Assembly (NCBI GenBank): GCA_965199135.1
Contig: OZ240685.1
Location: forward strand, 1,550,001-1,614,000
Direction: 5' to 3'
Length of the DNA stretch: 64,000 bases
Source: EB88 sp965199135
GTDB lineage: Bacteria > Acidobacteriota > Terriglobia > Terriglobales > Acidobacteriaceae
The position numbers were made by a program, and so were the translations under genes. Below the pieces are notes generated by a model that did not search any database, had not been told where the DNA came from, and saw only the letters and a program-made list of their open reading frames with translations. Shown piece after piece: positions 1 through 8,453 of the stretch. Numbering within the stretch: position 1 is the stretch's first letter; each line of letters starts with the position of its first letter.

Positions 1-1
1 T

Positions 2-517
2 GCCGAGGAGCAGCCGGCAGAGCCGCCACCACCCGCGCCCGTGCCGCACCCGGTCGGCCAGTACGTGACCGTGACGACCGAGTTCAAGGACGGGCTGCCG
101 TACGACTGGGACCAGGTCCGCGTCTTCATCTGGAATCGCGCCAAGCACCGCTACGAGACCGCCTACCGCCTGCGCGACCAGCAAGGCTACCTGCCGATCA
201 CGGTCGGGCAGGAGACGATCGACAAGGTAGGCGTCGAGCCGACGTTCACCATCCGCACTACCCCGGATGGGGTGGTTTCGCAGGATGAGAGCGGCTCCTT
301 TCACCCTGCGACGGTAAATACGACGCAGTACCGTCTGGAAGGCGGCATTGTCCGTCGCGATACCCCGCTTCCGCCTAAACCAGGAGCGGAGACAGCCTCC
401 CAGACAGGGCAGACCTCGATGAAAGCTGCTCCCAAGGCGGCGATGCGGCGTCGGGCTGCCCATCCCTTGGGCGCTCGCAGGAAACCTTCTCGGGTCAAAG
501 CTCGTCACCACTCATAA
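2..517 (+). CDS. Hypothetical protein, 5' end outside the window
   Basis: An open frame enters from the left edge and ends at TAA 515-517, giving 171 visible residues. A GTG at 41 exists, but the frame is open upstream with a Glu/Pro-rich stretch, so the gene most likely begins outside the window. The middle (about residues 18-110) is polar and beta-prone with WDQVRVFIWN and YRLEGGIVRR. The C-terminal 40 residues are basic and Ala/Arg-rich (RRRAAHPLGARRKPSRVKAR), which suggests a disordered or nucleic-acid-contacting tail. I recognise no domain and assign no function. Confidence 0.6.
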   Translation, partial: AEEQPAEPPPPAPVPHPVGQYVTVTTEFKDGLPYDWDQVRVFIWNRAKHRYETAYRLRDQQGYLPITVGQETIDKVGVEPTFTIRTTPDGVVSQDESGSFHPATVNTTQYRLEGGIVRRDTPLPPKPGAETASQTGQTSMKAAPKAAMRRRAAHPLGARRKPSRVKARHHS

Positions 518-818
518 GGATTCTTTGTTGTTGCAAGCAAATTTTCCCCTGCTGGGTACGAAAGTTTGGCATGCTAGTCATGCGTGTCCCCGTTCAGAAC
601 TGGCGGAGCCTCGCACACCGGTTTTCCCGTACCACAACAGCGTTGCGCGGCAATCTCGTGAATCGGTACCCAACACTCTGCTCCCGGGCAGCGTCGGGGA
701 CGATCCAGGAGCACCGCATGTTCTGCTCCCCGGCCTGCGCAAGCCTGCAGGGGCATTGGTTTAATACACTTGATAAGGAGCGCGCGCCTGCCCGTGGCGA
801 CGCGTAGGAGATCGGCAC
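518..818. other. Intergenic region upstream of hfq
   Basis: Three hundred bases without a convincing gene. Short open frames here lack ribosome binding sites and family resemblance. The end of the region (about 755-780) is relatively AT-rich and probably carries the hfq promoter, but I cannot place -35 and -10 boxes with confidence. No tRNA or terminator is visible. Confidence 0.5.
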
Positions 819-1115
819 ATGGACAACAAGCCGGCACAAAACATCCAGGACACGTTTCTGAACACCGTCCGGAAAGACAAAACCCCCATCACGATTTATC
901 TGGTCAGTGGTGTCAAGCTGACGGGAAAAATACGTTCGTTCGACAAATATTCTGTGCTGCTGGAGAACAACAGCCAGGAGCAGCTGATCTTCAAGCACGC
1001 GATCTCCACCGTGGTCAGCACGCGTTCGGTCCTGCACGCGGAGCACCGCGTTCCGCATGCCGCTGTTGGTGGTGCAACCCCGGTTGGGGCTGTAGCCACG
1101 GCAGAGCACGCGTAA
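819..1115 (+). CDS. hfq: RNA chaperone Hfq
   Basis: Hfq is a hexameric Sm-like protein that binds A/U-rich RNA and helps small RNAs pair with mRNAs. The 98-residue protein carries the canonical core: NIQDTFLNTVRKDKTPITIYLVSG (read as its two halves) forms the N-terminal helix and Sm1, and FKHAISTV is the Sm2 signature (usually YKHAIST, here F for Y). Residues 70-98 are an Ala/Val/His-rich tail of no known function. The start is supported by GGAG at about 808 (taggagatcggcac before ATG). It is followed 14 bases later by hflX, the same hfq-hflX order as in many bacteria, so the two are probably co-transcribed. Confidence 0.95.
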   Translation: MDNKPAQNIQDTFLNTVRKDKTPITIYLVSGVKLTGKIRSFDKYSVLLENNSQEQLIFKHAISTVVSTRSVLHAEHRVPHAAVGGATPVGAVATAEHA

Positions 1116-1129
1116 GGCGCAGAGGAGCG

Positions 1130-2581
1130 ATCACGGCACGACAGCTTCGTCCTGAACCAGATTCTTTTACTTCACGCGCCACCGCCTCCTCTACCTCCAG
1201 GGGGAGCGGCGAGCGCGCGTTCCTGGTATACCCGCGCTTCTTCGGGTTGAAACCAGCGCTCGGCAAGACTGCCTCCCAGGCACGGGATGCTTCGCTGCTC
1301 CGCGGCGGCGAGGATGAGCCGGACGCGGAAGAGCCGTTGGCGGCCAGCCTGCTGACCAGCGACGAGATGAGCGCCGAGTTCCGGGAGCTCGCCGAGTCGG
1401 CCGGCGCCGAGATTGTGGGCGCCATGGAACAGCGACGCAGCCGTCCGGACCCTGCGACACTGCTCGGCTCGGGAAAGGTAGAGGAGCTGGCCGGGGCTGC
1501 TGTCTCTGCCGATGCCTCGATCATCCTGGTCGATTACGACCTCAGCCCGACCCAGCTGCGAAACCTCGAAGATGCCTTGCCGTGTACAGTGGTCGATCGT
1601 ACCCAGCTGATCCTCGATATCTTTGCCCGCCATGCCCGCACCCGCGAGGGCCAGCTCCAGGTGGAGCTGGCGCAGCTTGAGTACATGCTGCCTCGACTGA
1701 CCGGACGTGGTCGGGCGATGTCACAGCTTGGCGGTGGCATCGGCACCCGCGGACCCGGCGAGACCCAGCTTGAGACGGATCGCCGCCGCATCGGCAAGCG
1801 GCTGGTGATCCTTCGCCGCGAGCTGGATCGGGTGCGCCGTGTGCGGCATCAGCAGCGGAATCGACGGGAGTCGACCCCTGTGCCCACGGTCGCACTGGTG
1901 GGCTACACCAATGCGGGCAAGAGCACACTGTTCAACCTGCTGACCGGGGCGGATGTGCTCGCCTCCTCGCGCATGTTCGCGACGCTCGACCCAAAGCTGC
2001 GGGCGCTCGACCTTCCGTCCAAGCGCAAGGCGCTGCTTTCGGACACAGTGGGCTTTATCCGCAATCTGCCGCATACCCTGGTGACGTCCTTCCGCGCGAC
2101 GCTCGAAGAGGTCGAAAAGGCCGAGGTTCTGCTCCACGTGCGCGATGCCGCCGATCCGCAGAGTGAAGATCACAAGCTCGAAGTCGAGAAGGTTCTGGGC
2201 GAGCTGGACGCACTTGCGAAGCCGAGAATCGAGGTGTTCAACAAGATGGACCTCCTGCCGGCGAGCCAGCAGGCTGCGTTGCTCGATAGCGGCGCAGTAG
2301 CAGTTTCCGCGCTGAAGGGGACTGGTCTCCCTGGGCTGCTCGCGGCTGTGGATGCTGCGCTGGTGCTCGATCCCGTGGAAGAAGCAGTGTTGTGGGTTCC
2401 ACAGAGCGCGGGCGAGATCCTCGCAGCGATCGAACGCGGGGCCACTACGCAGGAGCGCCGATTTGAGCAAAAAGCGGGTGAGGATGGCGTCTCCCTCCGA
2501 ATCGCCGCTCCGCGCTCGCTGCTGGGTCGCTGGCGCGGCTACCGCGTGGAGGGAAAGGCCGTGGCGCCCGACGCCGTGTGA
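1130..2581 (+). CDS. hflX: GTPase HflX (ribosome-associated); start codon uncertain
   Basis: HflX is a GTPase that splits stalled or heat-damaged 70S ribosomes. The family's N-terminal motif GERAFLV occurs near 1210. It is followed by the HflX domain (LLGSGKVEEL, GRGRAMSQLGGGIGTRGPGE) and a G domain with G1 GYTNAGKST at about 1901, G3 DTVGF at about 2043 and G4 NKMD at about 2240. Between the hfq stop and GERAFLV the frame contains no ATG, GTG or TTG. A good Shine-Dalgarno (gaggag, 1122-1127) lies just before ATC 1130 and ACG 1133, and the first conventional start is TTG 1247, inside the conserved motif region. I give 1130 as the most plausible left limit. An unusual start or a sequencing error is possible; function is not in doubt. 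Confidence 0.85.
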   Translation: MTARQLRPEPDSFTSRATASSTSRGSGERAFLVYPRFFGLKPALGKTASQARDASLLRGGEDEPDAEEPLAASLLTSDEMSAEFRELAESAGAEIVGAMEQRRSRPDPATLLGSGKVEELAGAAVSADASIILVDYDLSPTQLRNLEDALPCTVVDRTQLILDIFARHARTREGQLQVELAQLEYMLPRLTGRGRAMSQLGGGIGTRGPGETQLETDRRRIGKRLVILRRELDRVRRVRHQQRNRRESTPVPTVALVGYTNAGKSTLFNLLTGADVLASSRMFATLDPKLRALDLPSKRKALLSDTVGFIRNLPHTLVTSFRATLEEVEKAEVLLHVRDAADPQSEDHKLEVEKVLGELDALAKPRIEVFNKMDLLPASQQAALLDSGAVAVSALKGTGLPGLLAAVDAALVLDPVEEAVLWVPQSAGEILAAIERGATTQERRFEQKAGEDGVSLRIAAPRSLLGRWRGYRVEGKAVAPDAV

Positions 2582-2613
2582 CGCGGCATCCTGGCCAAAC
2601 AAGCTGCGCCCCG

Positions 2614-2819
2614 GTCATCCTTTCCTCTCACCTCTCTCTTTCTCACCATCGTTTCTGCCAGCCTTCACTCATCCCTTCCACGACCCTCGCGTCCATCCCA
2701 CACCGCGAGTCATCCTGGGCAAAGCGAAGGATCGGCGGTCTTCTGCTGCGCTGGTGAAGAACAATCGCGGGTCCTTCACTCCCTTCGGGATGACGGGCCC
2801 GGGTGGCGTGCAGGATGAC
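2614..2819. repeat. Intergenic inverted-repeat element
   Basis: The heptamer GTCATCC occurs at 2614-2620 and 2709-2715, and its complement GGATGAC at 2788-2794 and 2813-2819, giving two nested inverted pairs. The inner pair extends over 24 bases (2709-2732 against 2771-2794) with 16 of 24 positions matching, including GTCATCC and GAAGGA blocks. It lies between convergent genes. GTCATCC-GAAGGA words are, from general knowledge, a recurrent intergenic repeat type in this kind of genome. No ORF or transposase is associated, so a non-autonomous palindromic repeat is the likely nature. Confidence 0.6.
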
Positions 2820-2838
2820 TCGGGCTCTCCGGACGGGT

Positions 2839-4611
2839 CTAGAACGAGAAAACCGGCCCTAGCTGGTAGCCGACGTTCCCGCGATTGATGAAGTTCTCCC
2901 TGGACAGCCAGCTCAGGTACGGCGGCACACCGATCCCCGGTGCGTTCACCTTGTCGGTGCGATAGCGGATCATGTTGTCGTTGATACCGAAACGGATGCC
3001 GAACTGCTTCGAGATTCGGTAATCCGCGCTCAGGTTCACGTTCCAGTCGAAGTGGTTGATGTCCCCGAGCTTCGGCATGCCTGCAGTTCCGTTTGCGTCG
3101 ATCACGCCGGGTCCCATGTGGCTGGCCGGGTCCGAGTCGAGGGTCCCGACACCAGGCGGGTAGGTCGTGATGATCACACTCCGCGGGCTGGTCTCGTACG
3201 CCTTTGAGAAGCGCACCAGGCCGGGTCGCAGCGCCGCGTGGATACCCCAGTAGCGCCAGTTCTTGCTCGCGCCCAGGCCAAACAGCGCCATGGTCATGCT
3301 GCCCCCAGCCCGGTCGCTTGGCAGGGGGCTTGCGTTCGGTTGGACGTTGACGTCTGTGTCGAATGTCAGCCAGCCACGCAGGTGAGTGATCGTCTCAAAG
3401 CCGCCGCCGAAGGTGAACTCACGACAGTTGAAGCAGGCCGCGGTGTTTGCTGCGACCGTGGGCACGCTCCAGTAGGGCGCCAGCTGCACGCGCGCGAGCC
3501 GGTGGGCCTCCTCGACGTCGTCGGAGTGGAAGAACCGGACCCGGTCGCCCTCCGGAACCGGCTGCTCGTAGTCCCGGTACCAGGGGTTCTGCCAGCGCAG
3601 CATGTTGGCGTAGGAGCGGGAGGGATTGAGCCCTCCCCGCACAATCTTCGGCCATAGCTTGTTCGGATACTTCGTGCGCAGGCGATCGCTGACATCCTTG
3701 TCCAGCACATCTTCGGCGAGCACCCACAACATGCCTACGGTCGGCGTGATGATGAAGTCCGTCCAGCCCGTGTTGTTGGTGTACTTCGTGTCGGTTGTGC
3801 CGGGGCCAAAGGTGGCGCTGGTGCAGGTGTAGTGGCACTGGTTGCCGTAGGTGAAGCCGCCGTCATTGCCGACGCCGGCCTCGCCCGCCGGCGAGATTTT
3901 TTCGTGCGTACTGAAGACGGTGGCCCAGAGAAAGCCTTTCCAGCGGGACTGCCAGTAGCCGGGGTCGCCCCACTCGATACGCGAGTCTTTCGGGCTGTTC
4001 TGGATCTCGATATACGCCGACACCGCGCCCTGGATCGGGTGGCCCACTTCGTCGACGAGAAAGTCGTCGCCGTCGCTCCAGCGACGCATATTCCACTGCT
4101 TCATCGAGGCGAGATAGTCGTGCCAGAAGGGCTTGTGCGCGAGCAGATCGCGCATCACGTAGTCCTCGGAGACGCGGAAGACATTCTCGGTGAGGTTGAA
4201 CTCGATGGACTGCCAGATCAGGCCCCGCCACTCGTAGGGGTAGTCGCCTGCCTCGTCGGGGGTGGAGTGATGCAGCGGGGACGGATGGTAGCCAAGGTCC
4301 GGGGTGAGCGCCTGCGCAGGGTCGCGTTCAGCGAGGGAAGGCGGCACGTTCCAGTCAGCAGACGGAGCTTGATAGTGGGCGATGCTGGCCGCCGGGAGGG
4401 GCGCTGCCGAGTGCGCAAGATCGAGCTTTGGGACGAAGGTCGCTGCTGGCGCCAACCGCGTCGCTCGCGACACCTGTGCAGCCGGAGGAAGAGATTGTGC
4501 GTGAAGTGAGGCAGCCGAGAAAGAGATTACGGCTGCAATCCGGCCCGGGATGTGCCACTTCTTTGTTGGTGTGCGCGCCCCATCACGCGCACTGGATACT
4601 GCCCTCAACAT
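2839..4611 (-). CDS. Putative outer-membrane beta-barrel protein, function unknown
   Basis: The protein has 590 residues. The ATG at 4611 is preceded by a strong Shine-Dalgarno (gaggaggaac); an upstream in-frame ATG at 4719 lacks one. Residues 1-38 form a signal peptide with a basic stretch (TKKWH), a hydrophobic core and cleavage near SLHAQS. The mature part is rich in aromatic residues and alternating strands and ends in Phe (GPVFSF), as outer-membrane barrels do. DDFLVDEVGHPIQGA resembles the GHPyqG motif of the DUF3943 group, which I recall only loosely. Its neighbours on either side are not obviously related. It probably resides in the outer membrane; substrate unknown. Confidence 0.65.
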   Translation of the reverse strand: MLRAVSSARDGARTPTKKWHIPGRIAAVISFSAASLHAQSLPPAAQVSRATRLAPAATFVPKLDLAHSAAPLPAASIAHYQAPSADWNVPPSLAERDPAQALTPDLGYHPSPLHHSTPDEAGDYPYEWRGLIWQSIEFNLTENVFRVSEDYVMRDLLAHKPFWHDYLASMKQWNMRRWSDGDDFLVDEVGHPIQGAVSAYIEIQNSPKDSRIEWGDPGYWQSRWKGFLWATVFSTHEKISPAGEAGVGNDGGFTYGNQCHYTCTSATFGPGTTDTKYTNNTGWTDFIITPTVGMLWVLAEDVLDKDVSDRLRTKYPNKLWPKIVRGGLNPSRSYANMLRWQNPWYRDYEQPVPEGDRVRFFHSDDVEEAHRLARVQLAPYWSVPTVAANTAACFNCREFTFGGGFETITHLRGWLTFDTDVNVQPNASPLPSDRAGGSMTMALFGLGASKNWRYWGIHAALRPGLVRFSKAYETSPRSVIITTYPPGVGTLDSDPASHMGPGVIDANGTAGMPKLGDINHFDWNVNLSADYRISKQFGIRFGINDNMIRYRTDKVNAPGIGVPPYLSWLSRENFINRGNVGYQLGPVFSF

Positions 4612-4913
4612 GTTCCTCCTCGAGGTGCTGGCGGAGGCGGTCCGCTTCACCCTGTTTCCACTTAGGTTCGGTACCAGACAGACGGCTCGCGGCAGTGGCA
4701 GCGAGCTCCCTGAAACCATTCTTCTTGTCAGATGACAGATGGGACGACAGCAACGCCGCTATCTTCCGGCTGATCGACCAGCACCTGCTGCTGGTCGAAA
4801 CTGCTTCGCATGCGGGGCCCAGAGGCAAAGCGGATCAAGGATCATTTTTTGAAATGTAACACGCATGGGGGAGCGTGGCGGTTTGCGGGACGACTCAGCG
4901 GAGGGCGGCCGCT
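4612..4913. other. Intergenic region upstream of the barrel-protein gene
   Basis: About 300 bases between two minus-strand genes. The region should contain the promoter of the downstream barrel-protein gene (RBS at 4612-4622). Open frames here look like chance frames: no RBS and no family resemblance. No clear terminator is seen after the glycosyltransferase gene that ends at 4914. Confidence 0.45.
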
Positions 4914-6230
4914 TCAGTCCGCGGGGATCGCGTCTTCTTCCTTGAGGATCGCGTAATCATCCTCTGCCAGCAGGCCGCGCACACTCTGGAGCCAGCCACG
5001 CGACTTGCTGAGAGGCCAGACCATCCAGCTATGCGGAACGACCTCTGATGGAAACTCGACCACCAGCGCAAGCTCTTCCGAGTCGCTTTCGAGAACCGGT
5101 GCCAGCGCTTCGGGCGTCATGTCGATGCGCACGATCTCGCCACCCTCGGCATCGTTGATGCCGAGGTACCAGAAGCCAGGATCCTCAAGTGCGTGCGCCG
5201 GCAGCTGGGAGCGCTGAAGGCGGATCTTGGCGATCCAGGGATAGATGTGGTCGGCCCAGTCCGGGGGCGCCTCCGGGTTGGGCGGCTCGGCAGCTTTCAT
5301 GGTGTGGTGCTGCGCCTTGCGCAGGGCGAAAGAGAGCCCGGCGTAGCGCTCGTACTCCTCGAGGCTGCGCACGGTGCCGAGTCCGAATGGCGCGATCGCC
5401 TTGCCCCGAAGCAGCTGCTGGACTTTCTCCTTGCTGGCGATGTCGAGCTCGCTCCACGGCTTTGCGACGTCGTTGGTCTCGACGTGGTCACCCCAGTGCT
5501 TTCTGCTGTCAGCCCGCAGGTAGTCATGCCAGAGGATGGTCTCAGACGGGTGAAAGATGTCGTAGCCGTGCGTGAACGCGCGCACGGTCATGCTGATTTC
5601 TTCGCCCATGAAGTAAAGTTCGGGGTCGTAGGGGATCTCGTGAACAAACGAGCCCTGGGCGAAGAGGAAGCCGGCGGAGGCGAAGCGGGCGCGGCGCGCG
5701 CGAAAGCGAAGGTCCCCGACCAGTTCGGCAGGGGTCAGGCCGACAGGCTTGAGCTGCGGGATTCCTTCCGGCGTGAATGCCTGGAAGGCAATCTGCAGCG
5801 GGCCGCCGGTCAACACCTCGTTCTCGCCGGGCGTAAAGGGCGTGGCGTAGGTGCTGAGGATGGGCTTCGCGCTGCCGGTGGAGCCGGCTGTTTCGATCAG
5901 CTTCGCGTCCCAGCGTTCCACGAAGCGGCAGTGCGAGTCCACCTGAAGAAACCATGCTTCGTCCCTGAAGAGGCTCATGCACTCCGCACGTGCCCAGCAG
6001 GCGCCGCGGCTGTCCCGCCAGTCCACATCCAGAATGCGGAACCGTGGGTCATCGGCGAAGGGGAGCACGGTTTCCTCGGGGCCATGCTGCCAACAGATGC
6101 CGAAGCGGAGCCGCTGCGGGTGCTCGGCTTTGGCAAGGCAGTCAAGGACCGTGGGGACGAGCTGGGGATCCCGGTAGGCAGCGACAGAGACGAAGATCAG
6201 TGGGAGGGCATTGGACTCAAGGATCGTCAT
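4914..6230 (-). CDS. GlcNAc-type glycosyltransferase (GT60-like)
   Basis: The 438-residue protein begins with IFVSVAAYRDPQL and continues with RFGICWQHGPEE. This opening is typical of the Glycosyltransferase (GlcNAc) family related to eukaryotic Skp1 GlcNAc-transferase. DSRGACWARAECMSLF and FLQVDSHCRF (about residues 72-103) carry the acidic D-x-H element expected to bind metal and nucleotide sugar. FMGEEISMTVRAFTHGYDIFHP is the conserved later segment. No signal peptide or membrane span is visible, so the enzyme is probably cytoplasmic. Residues 330-438 form a C-terminal domain I do not recognise. The acceptor is unknown; peptide O-glycosylation is the family precedent only. Confidence 0.75.
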   Translation of the reverse strand: MTILESNALPLIFVSVAAYRDPQLVPTVLDCLAKAEHPQRLRFGICWQHGPEETVLPFADDPRFRILDVDWRDSRGACWARAECMSLFRDEAWFLQVDSHCRFVERWDAKLIETAGSTGSAKPILSTYATPFTPGENEVLTGGPLQIAFQAFTPEGIPQLKPVGLTPAELVGDLRFRARRARFASAGFLFAQGSFVHEIPYDPELYFMGEEISMTVRAFTHGYDIFHPSETILWHDYLRADSRKHWGDHVETNDVAKPWSELDIASKEKVQQLLRGKAIAPFGLGTVRSLEEYERYAGLSFALRKAQHHTMKAAEPPNPEAPPDWADHIYPWIAKIRLQRSQLPAHALEDPGFWYLGINDAEGGEIVRIDMTPEALAPVLESDSEELALVVEFPSEVVPHSWMVWPLSKSRGWLQSVRGLLAEDDYAILKEEDAIPAD

Positions 6231-6280
6231 ACGCGTCTGCTTTGTATCTTAGAGAGTCAGGGAAGCGGAACAAGAGGGTT

Positions 6281-6310
6281 CAACAAAAAGCCCCGCCGGA
6301 TGGCGGGGCT
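6281..6310 (-). terminator. Rho-independent terminator of the ferritin-like operon
   Basis: A perfect 9-bp stem AGCCCCGCC (6289-6297) / GGCGGGGCT (6302-6310) with a 4-base loop. Read on the minus strand it is followed by CTTTTTGTTG. It lies 28 bases past the stop of the 6339-7403 gene. Confidence 0.9.
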
Positions 6311-6338
6311 GTTTGTTGCCGGTCAGAGTGACCCGGGT

Positions 6339-7403
6339 TTAGGAGAACAGACCGATGGTGGCGCTCGTGCTGTTCAGGCCCTGGGGGAAGAACGTGCCGG
6401 TGAACTTTGTGCCGGCGGCCGGAGCCGTGATCTGCCCGGTGACGATCTTGAGAACCTCGACCGAGGTGCGGCTGTACACCTTGGAGTAGTTCGTGGAGCC
6501 TGTCTGCGCGTCCACCACGGTGGCTGCGCCGACTGAAGCCGATCCACCCACATTGGTGCTTGCACCCTCGAGCGCCACGGTCTGGATGCCCACACCGATG
6601 TCGTCCGTGGTCGTGCTGCCGTCTGCCATCATGCGCAGAGCCGAGATCTCGGAGGTTGCCGTCAGCAGTGACTGGGCCAGCGTGGCGTTGACCGTGGAGA
6701 GCTGGGTGGCAAGGCCGAAGATCGAGGTGCGGATCAGGCCTGCGTGGTAGGCCTCAACCGCAAGAATGCCGGCTGCTGCGGAGAGGTTGCCAGAGACCGT
6801 GAGCAGCGGAGCCGCACCGTTGTACGCCGTGACCCCGAGATCCTCGAAGATGTAGGCGCCGATCAGGAAGAAGATGTCATTCGCAAACGGATCGAATGGC
6901 TGGGTTGGGAAGTTGATCGCAGCTGCCAGCGCGTTGAAGCTGTTGTAGAGGTCCAGGTTTGGCTGGGCCACGGCCGAGGCGCCAAGAGCGGTGCGCAGGA
7001 AGGTGACGTGGTTGCGCTCTTCCGTGGCTGTCTCGTTCGCATAGGCCTGGATGTAAGGGAACTGCCAGTTCACCTTGCAGCTTCCGTAGTTGTTGCTGTT
7101 CTTGGTGGTGACGACGCTGGAGCCGCCTGCGGTGGTGCCGGCTCCAATGCCGATGCCCATCTGGTCGATGGTGGTACCAGCGGTCGCAAGCGTGTAGTAC
7201 TGCGCTTCCAGGTACTCCAGGTTCAACGCGAAGTTGAGGATGTCGGCGTCTGAGTAGGCAATGGTTGTGGTTTGTGCGTCGGCCGCGGGAGCCTTGACGC
7301 CGGCAAAGGCCAGGCCGGCGATCGCTGCACCGCCGAGCGCAAGCATCTTGCGGCGGGTGCTGACGATGACGTCGTCGATGAGTTGTGTTTCCTGAGTCGC
7401 CAT
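6339..7403 (-). CDS. Exported ferritin-like domain protein (second gene of pair)
   Basis: 354 residues. The N-terminus has STRRKMLALGG followed by a hydrophobic stretch ending AADAQT, a twin-arginine-like signal suggesting export of a folded, perhaps metal-loaded, protein. Residues 50-240 match the ferritin-like (Ferritin_2/Dps-like) helical bundle: LNFALNLEYLEAQYY carries the first helix Glu pair, ATEERNHVTFLR the second helix E-x2-H, and AVEAYHAGLIR a third metal-type E-x2-H. Whether it stores iron or oxidises it cannot be told. It starts 12 bases after the upstream paralogue, with RBS aagga, and the pair shares a terminator. Residues 270-354 form a repetitive Ser/Thr/Ala-rich C-terminal domain. 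Confidence 0.85.
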   Translation of the reverse strand: MATQETQLIDDVIVSTRRKMLALGGAAIAGLAFAGVKAPAADAQTTTIAYSDADILNFALNLEYLEAQYYTLATAGTTIDQMGIGIGAGTTAGGSSVVTTKNSNNYGSCKVNWQFPYIQAYANETATEERNHVTFLRTALGASAVAQPNLDLYNSFNALAAAINFPTQPFDPFANDIFFLIGAYIFEDLGVTAYNGAAPLLTVSGNLSAAAGILAVEAYHAGLIRTSIFGLATQLSTVNATLAQSLLTATSEISALRMMADGSTTTDDIGVGIQTVALEGASTNVGGSASVGAATVVDAQTGSTNYSKVYSRTSVEVLKIVTGQITAPAAGTKFTGTFFPQGLNSTSATIGLFS

Positions 7404-7415
7404 GTGTCTCTGTCC

Positions 7416-8453
7416 TTAGCTGTTGGTCACGCTGATGTTGCCGTTCAAGCCGTTCGGGAAGAACCCGCCGCTCTTGACGCCTGCGCCGTTTGCCGTGGCA
7501 TAGACGATGTGGAGGACCTGGTCTGTCGTACGGGCGTAGCCGACGGAGGTCGTTGCACTGGCGGCAACGATGGCGCTTCCGGAGGTGTAGTTGGCTGCAA
7601 CGAACGGGCTCGGATAGGGAGAAAGCGCAACCGGCGCAGTCTCGTTCCCGCCACCCAGGGAGCCACGCAGTGCGCTGATGTTGGCCGCAATGGTGATGTA
7701 GGTGTCGTTCGGTGTGGTGGTGCCGCCTGCTGTGGTCGCGTTCGCCACCGAGTCAGCGATCAACAGGGAGCGGACTTCCGCGGCGTGATAGGCCTCGACC
7801 GCGAGGATCGATGCGGCGGCTGCAAGGTAGGTCTTGTTGCTCAGCAGGCCGGCAGCGCCCGCATACGCGGTGACGCCGACGTCCTCGAAGATGAAGGCGC
7901 CGAGCAGGAAGGCTTCGTAGCTCGCAAAGGGGTTGAAGTTCGCGACCGGGGTCGCCAGGAGACCGCCAAGGGCGCTGAAGCTGGCAGAGAGATCGATCGC
8001 CGGCCGCGCTACCGCAGACGAGCCGAGAGCTGAGCGGAGGAAGCGAACGTGGTCAAGTTCGTTCTGCGCGATCTCGTTCAAGTAAAGCTGCTGTGCGCCG
8101 TTAAGGTTCGCCACCAGTGTCGTGGTTGGAACCGTGACCGCACCCGCGCCGCTGCCTGCATCGGCCGTCGACAGGCCAGAGCCGGTTGCTGCACGGAGAT
8201 AGAACTCGGCTTCGAGGTATTCGAGGTTCAGCGCGAAGTTGAGGTAGTCCGCATCGGTGTACGCAACAGTTGTGGGGGTGGGGGTAGTGGTGGTGGTGGG
8301 TGTCGGTGTGGTGGTGGTCGTGGTGGTGGGAGTCGGTGTCGAACTTCCCCCACAGCCAGCCAAAACGGTAACGGCGGCAGCTGATCCCGAACCGGCTAGA
8401 AAGCTTCGGCGCGAAAGAGCTTTATCGATAAGCCCAGTCAATTTCTTGTCCAC
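7416..8453 (-). CDS. Tat-exported ferritin-like lipoprotein (first gene of pair)
   Basis: The GTG at 8453 has a good Shine-Dalgarno seven bases upstream (gtaggagagg); an ATG at 8495 would place that site inside the gene. RRSFLAGSG and then VTVLAGCGG (lipobox Cys at residue 34) mark a Tat signal with lipidation, so the protein is probably membrane-anchored. A Thr/Pro linker (residues 39-62) leads to a ferritin-like bundle with LNFALNLEYLEAEFY, NELDHVRFLR and AVEAYHAAEVR, the same three helix motifs as the next gene. The two are clearly tandem paralogues and probably form one operon. Iron handling or peroxide protection in the periplasm is an inference from the fold. Confidence 0.85.
   Translation of the reverse strand: MDKKLTGLIDKALSRRSFLAGSGSAAAVTVLAGCGGSSTPTPTTTTTTTPTPTTTTTPTPTTVAYTDADYLNFALNLEYLEAEFYLRAATGSGLSTADAGSGAGAVTVPTTTLVANLNGAQQLYLNEIAQNELDHVRFLRSALGSSAVARPAIDLSASFSALGGLLATPVANFNPFASYEAFLLGAFIFEDVGVTAYAGAAGLLSNKTYLAAAASILAVEAYHAAEVRSLLIADSVANATTAGGTTTPNDTYITIAANISALRGSLGGGNETAPVALSPYPSPFVAANYTSGSAIVAASATTSVGYARTTDQVLHIVYATANGAGVKSGGFFPNGLNGNISVTNS
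8268..8339 (-). repeat. Low-complexity Thr/Pro-coding tract
   Basis: On the plus strand this is a GGT/GTGGTG-rich tract that encodes two or three copies of TPTPTTTTT in the lipoprotein linker. Such tracts are prone to slippage, so linker length may vary between strains. Confidence 0.75.

Noticed and set aside
5193..6536. Plus-strand open frame antisense to the glycosyltransferase
   Set aside because: Shadow frame; the minus strand carries recognisable GlcNAc-transferase motifs.
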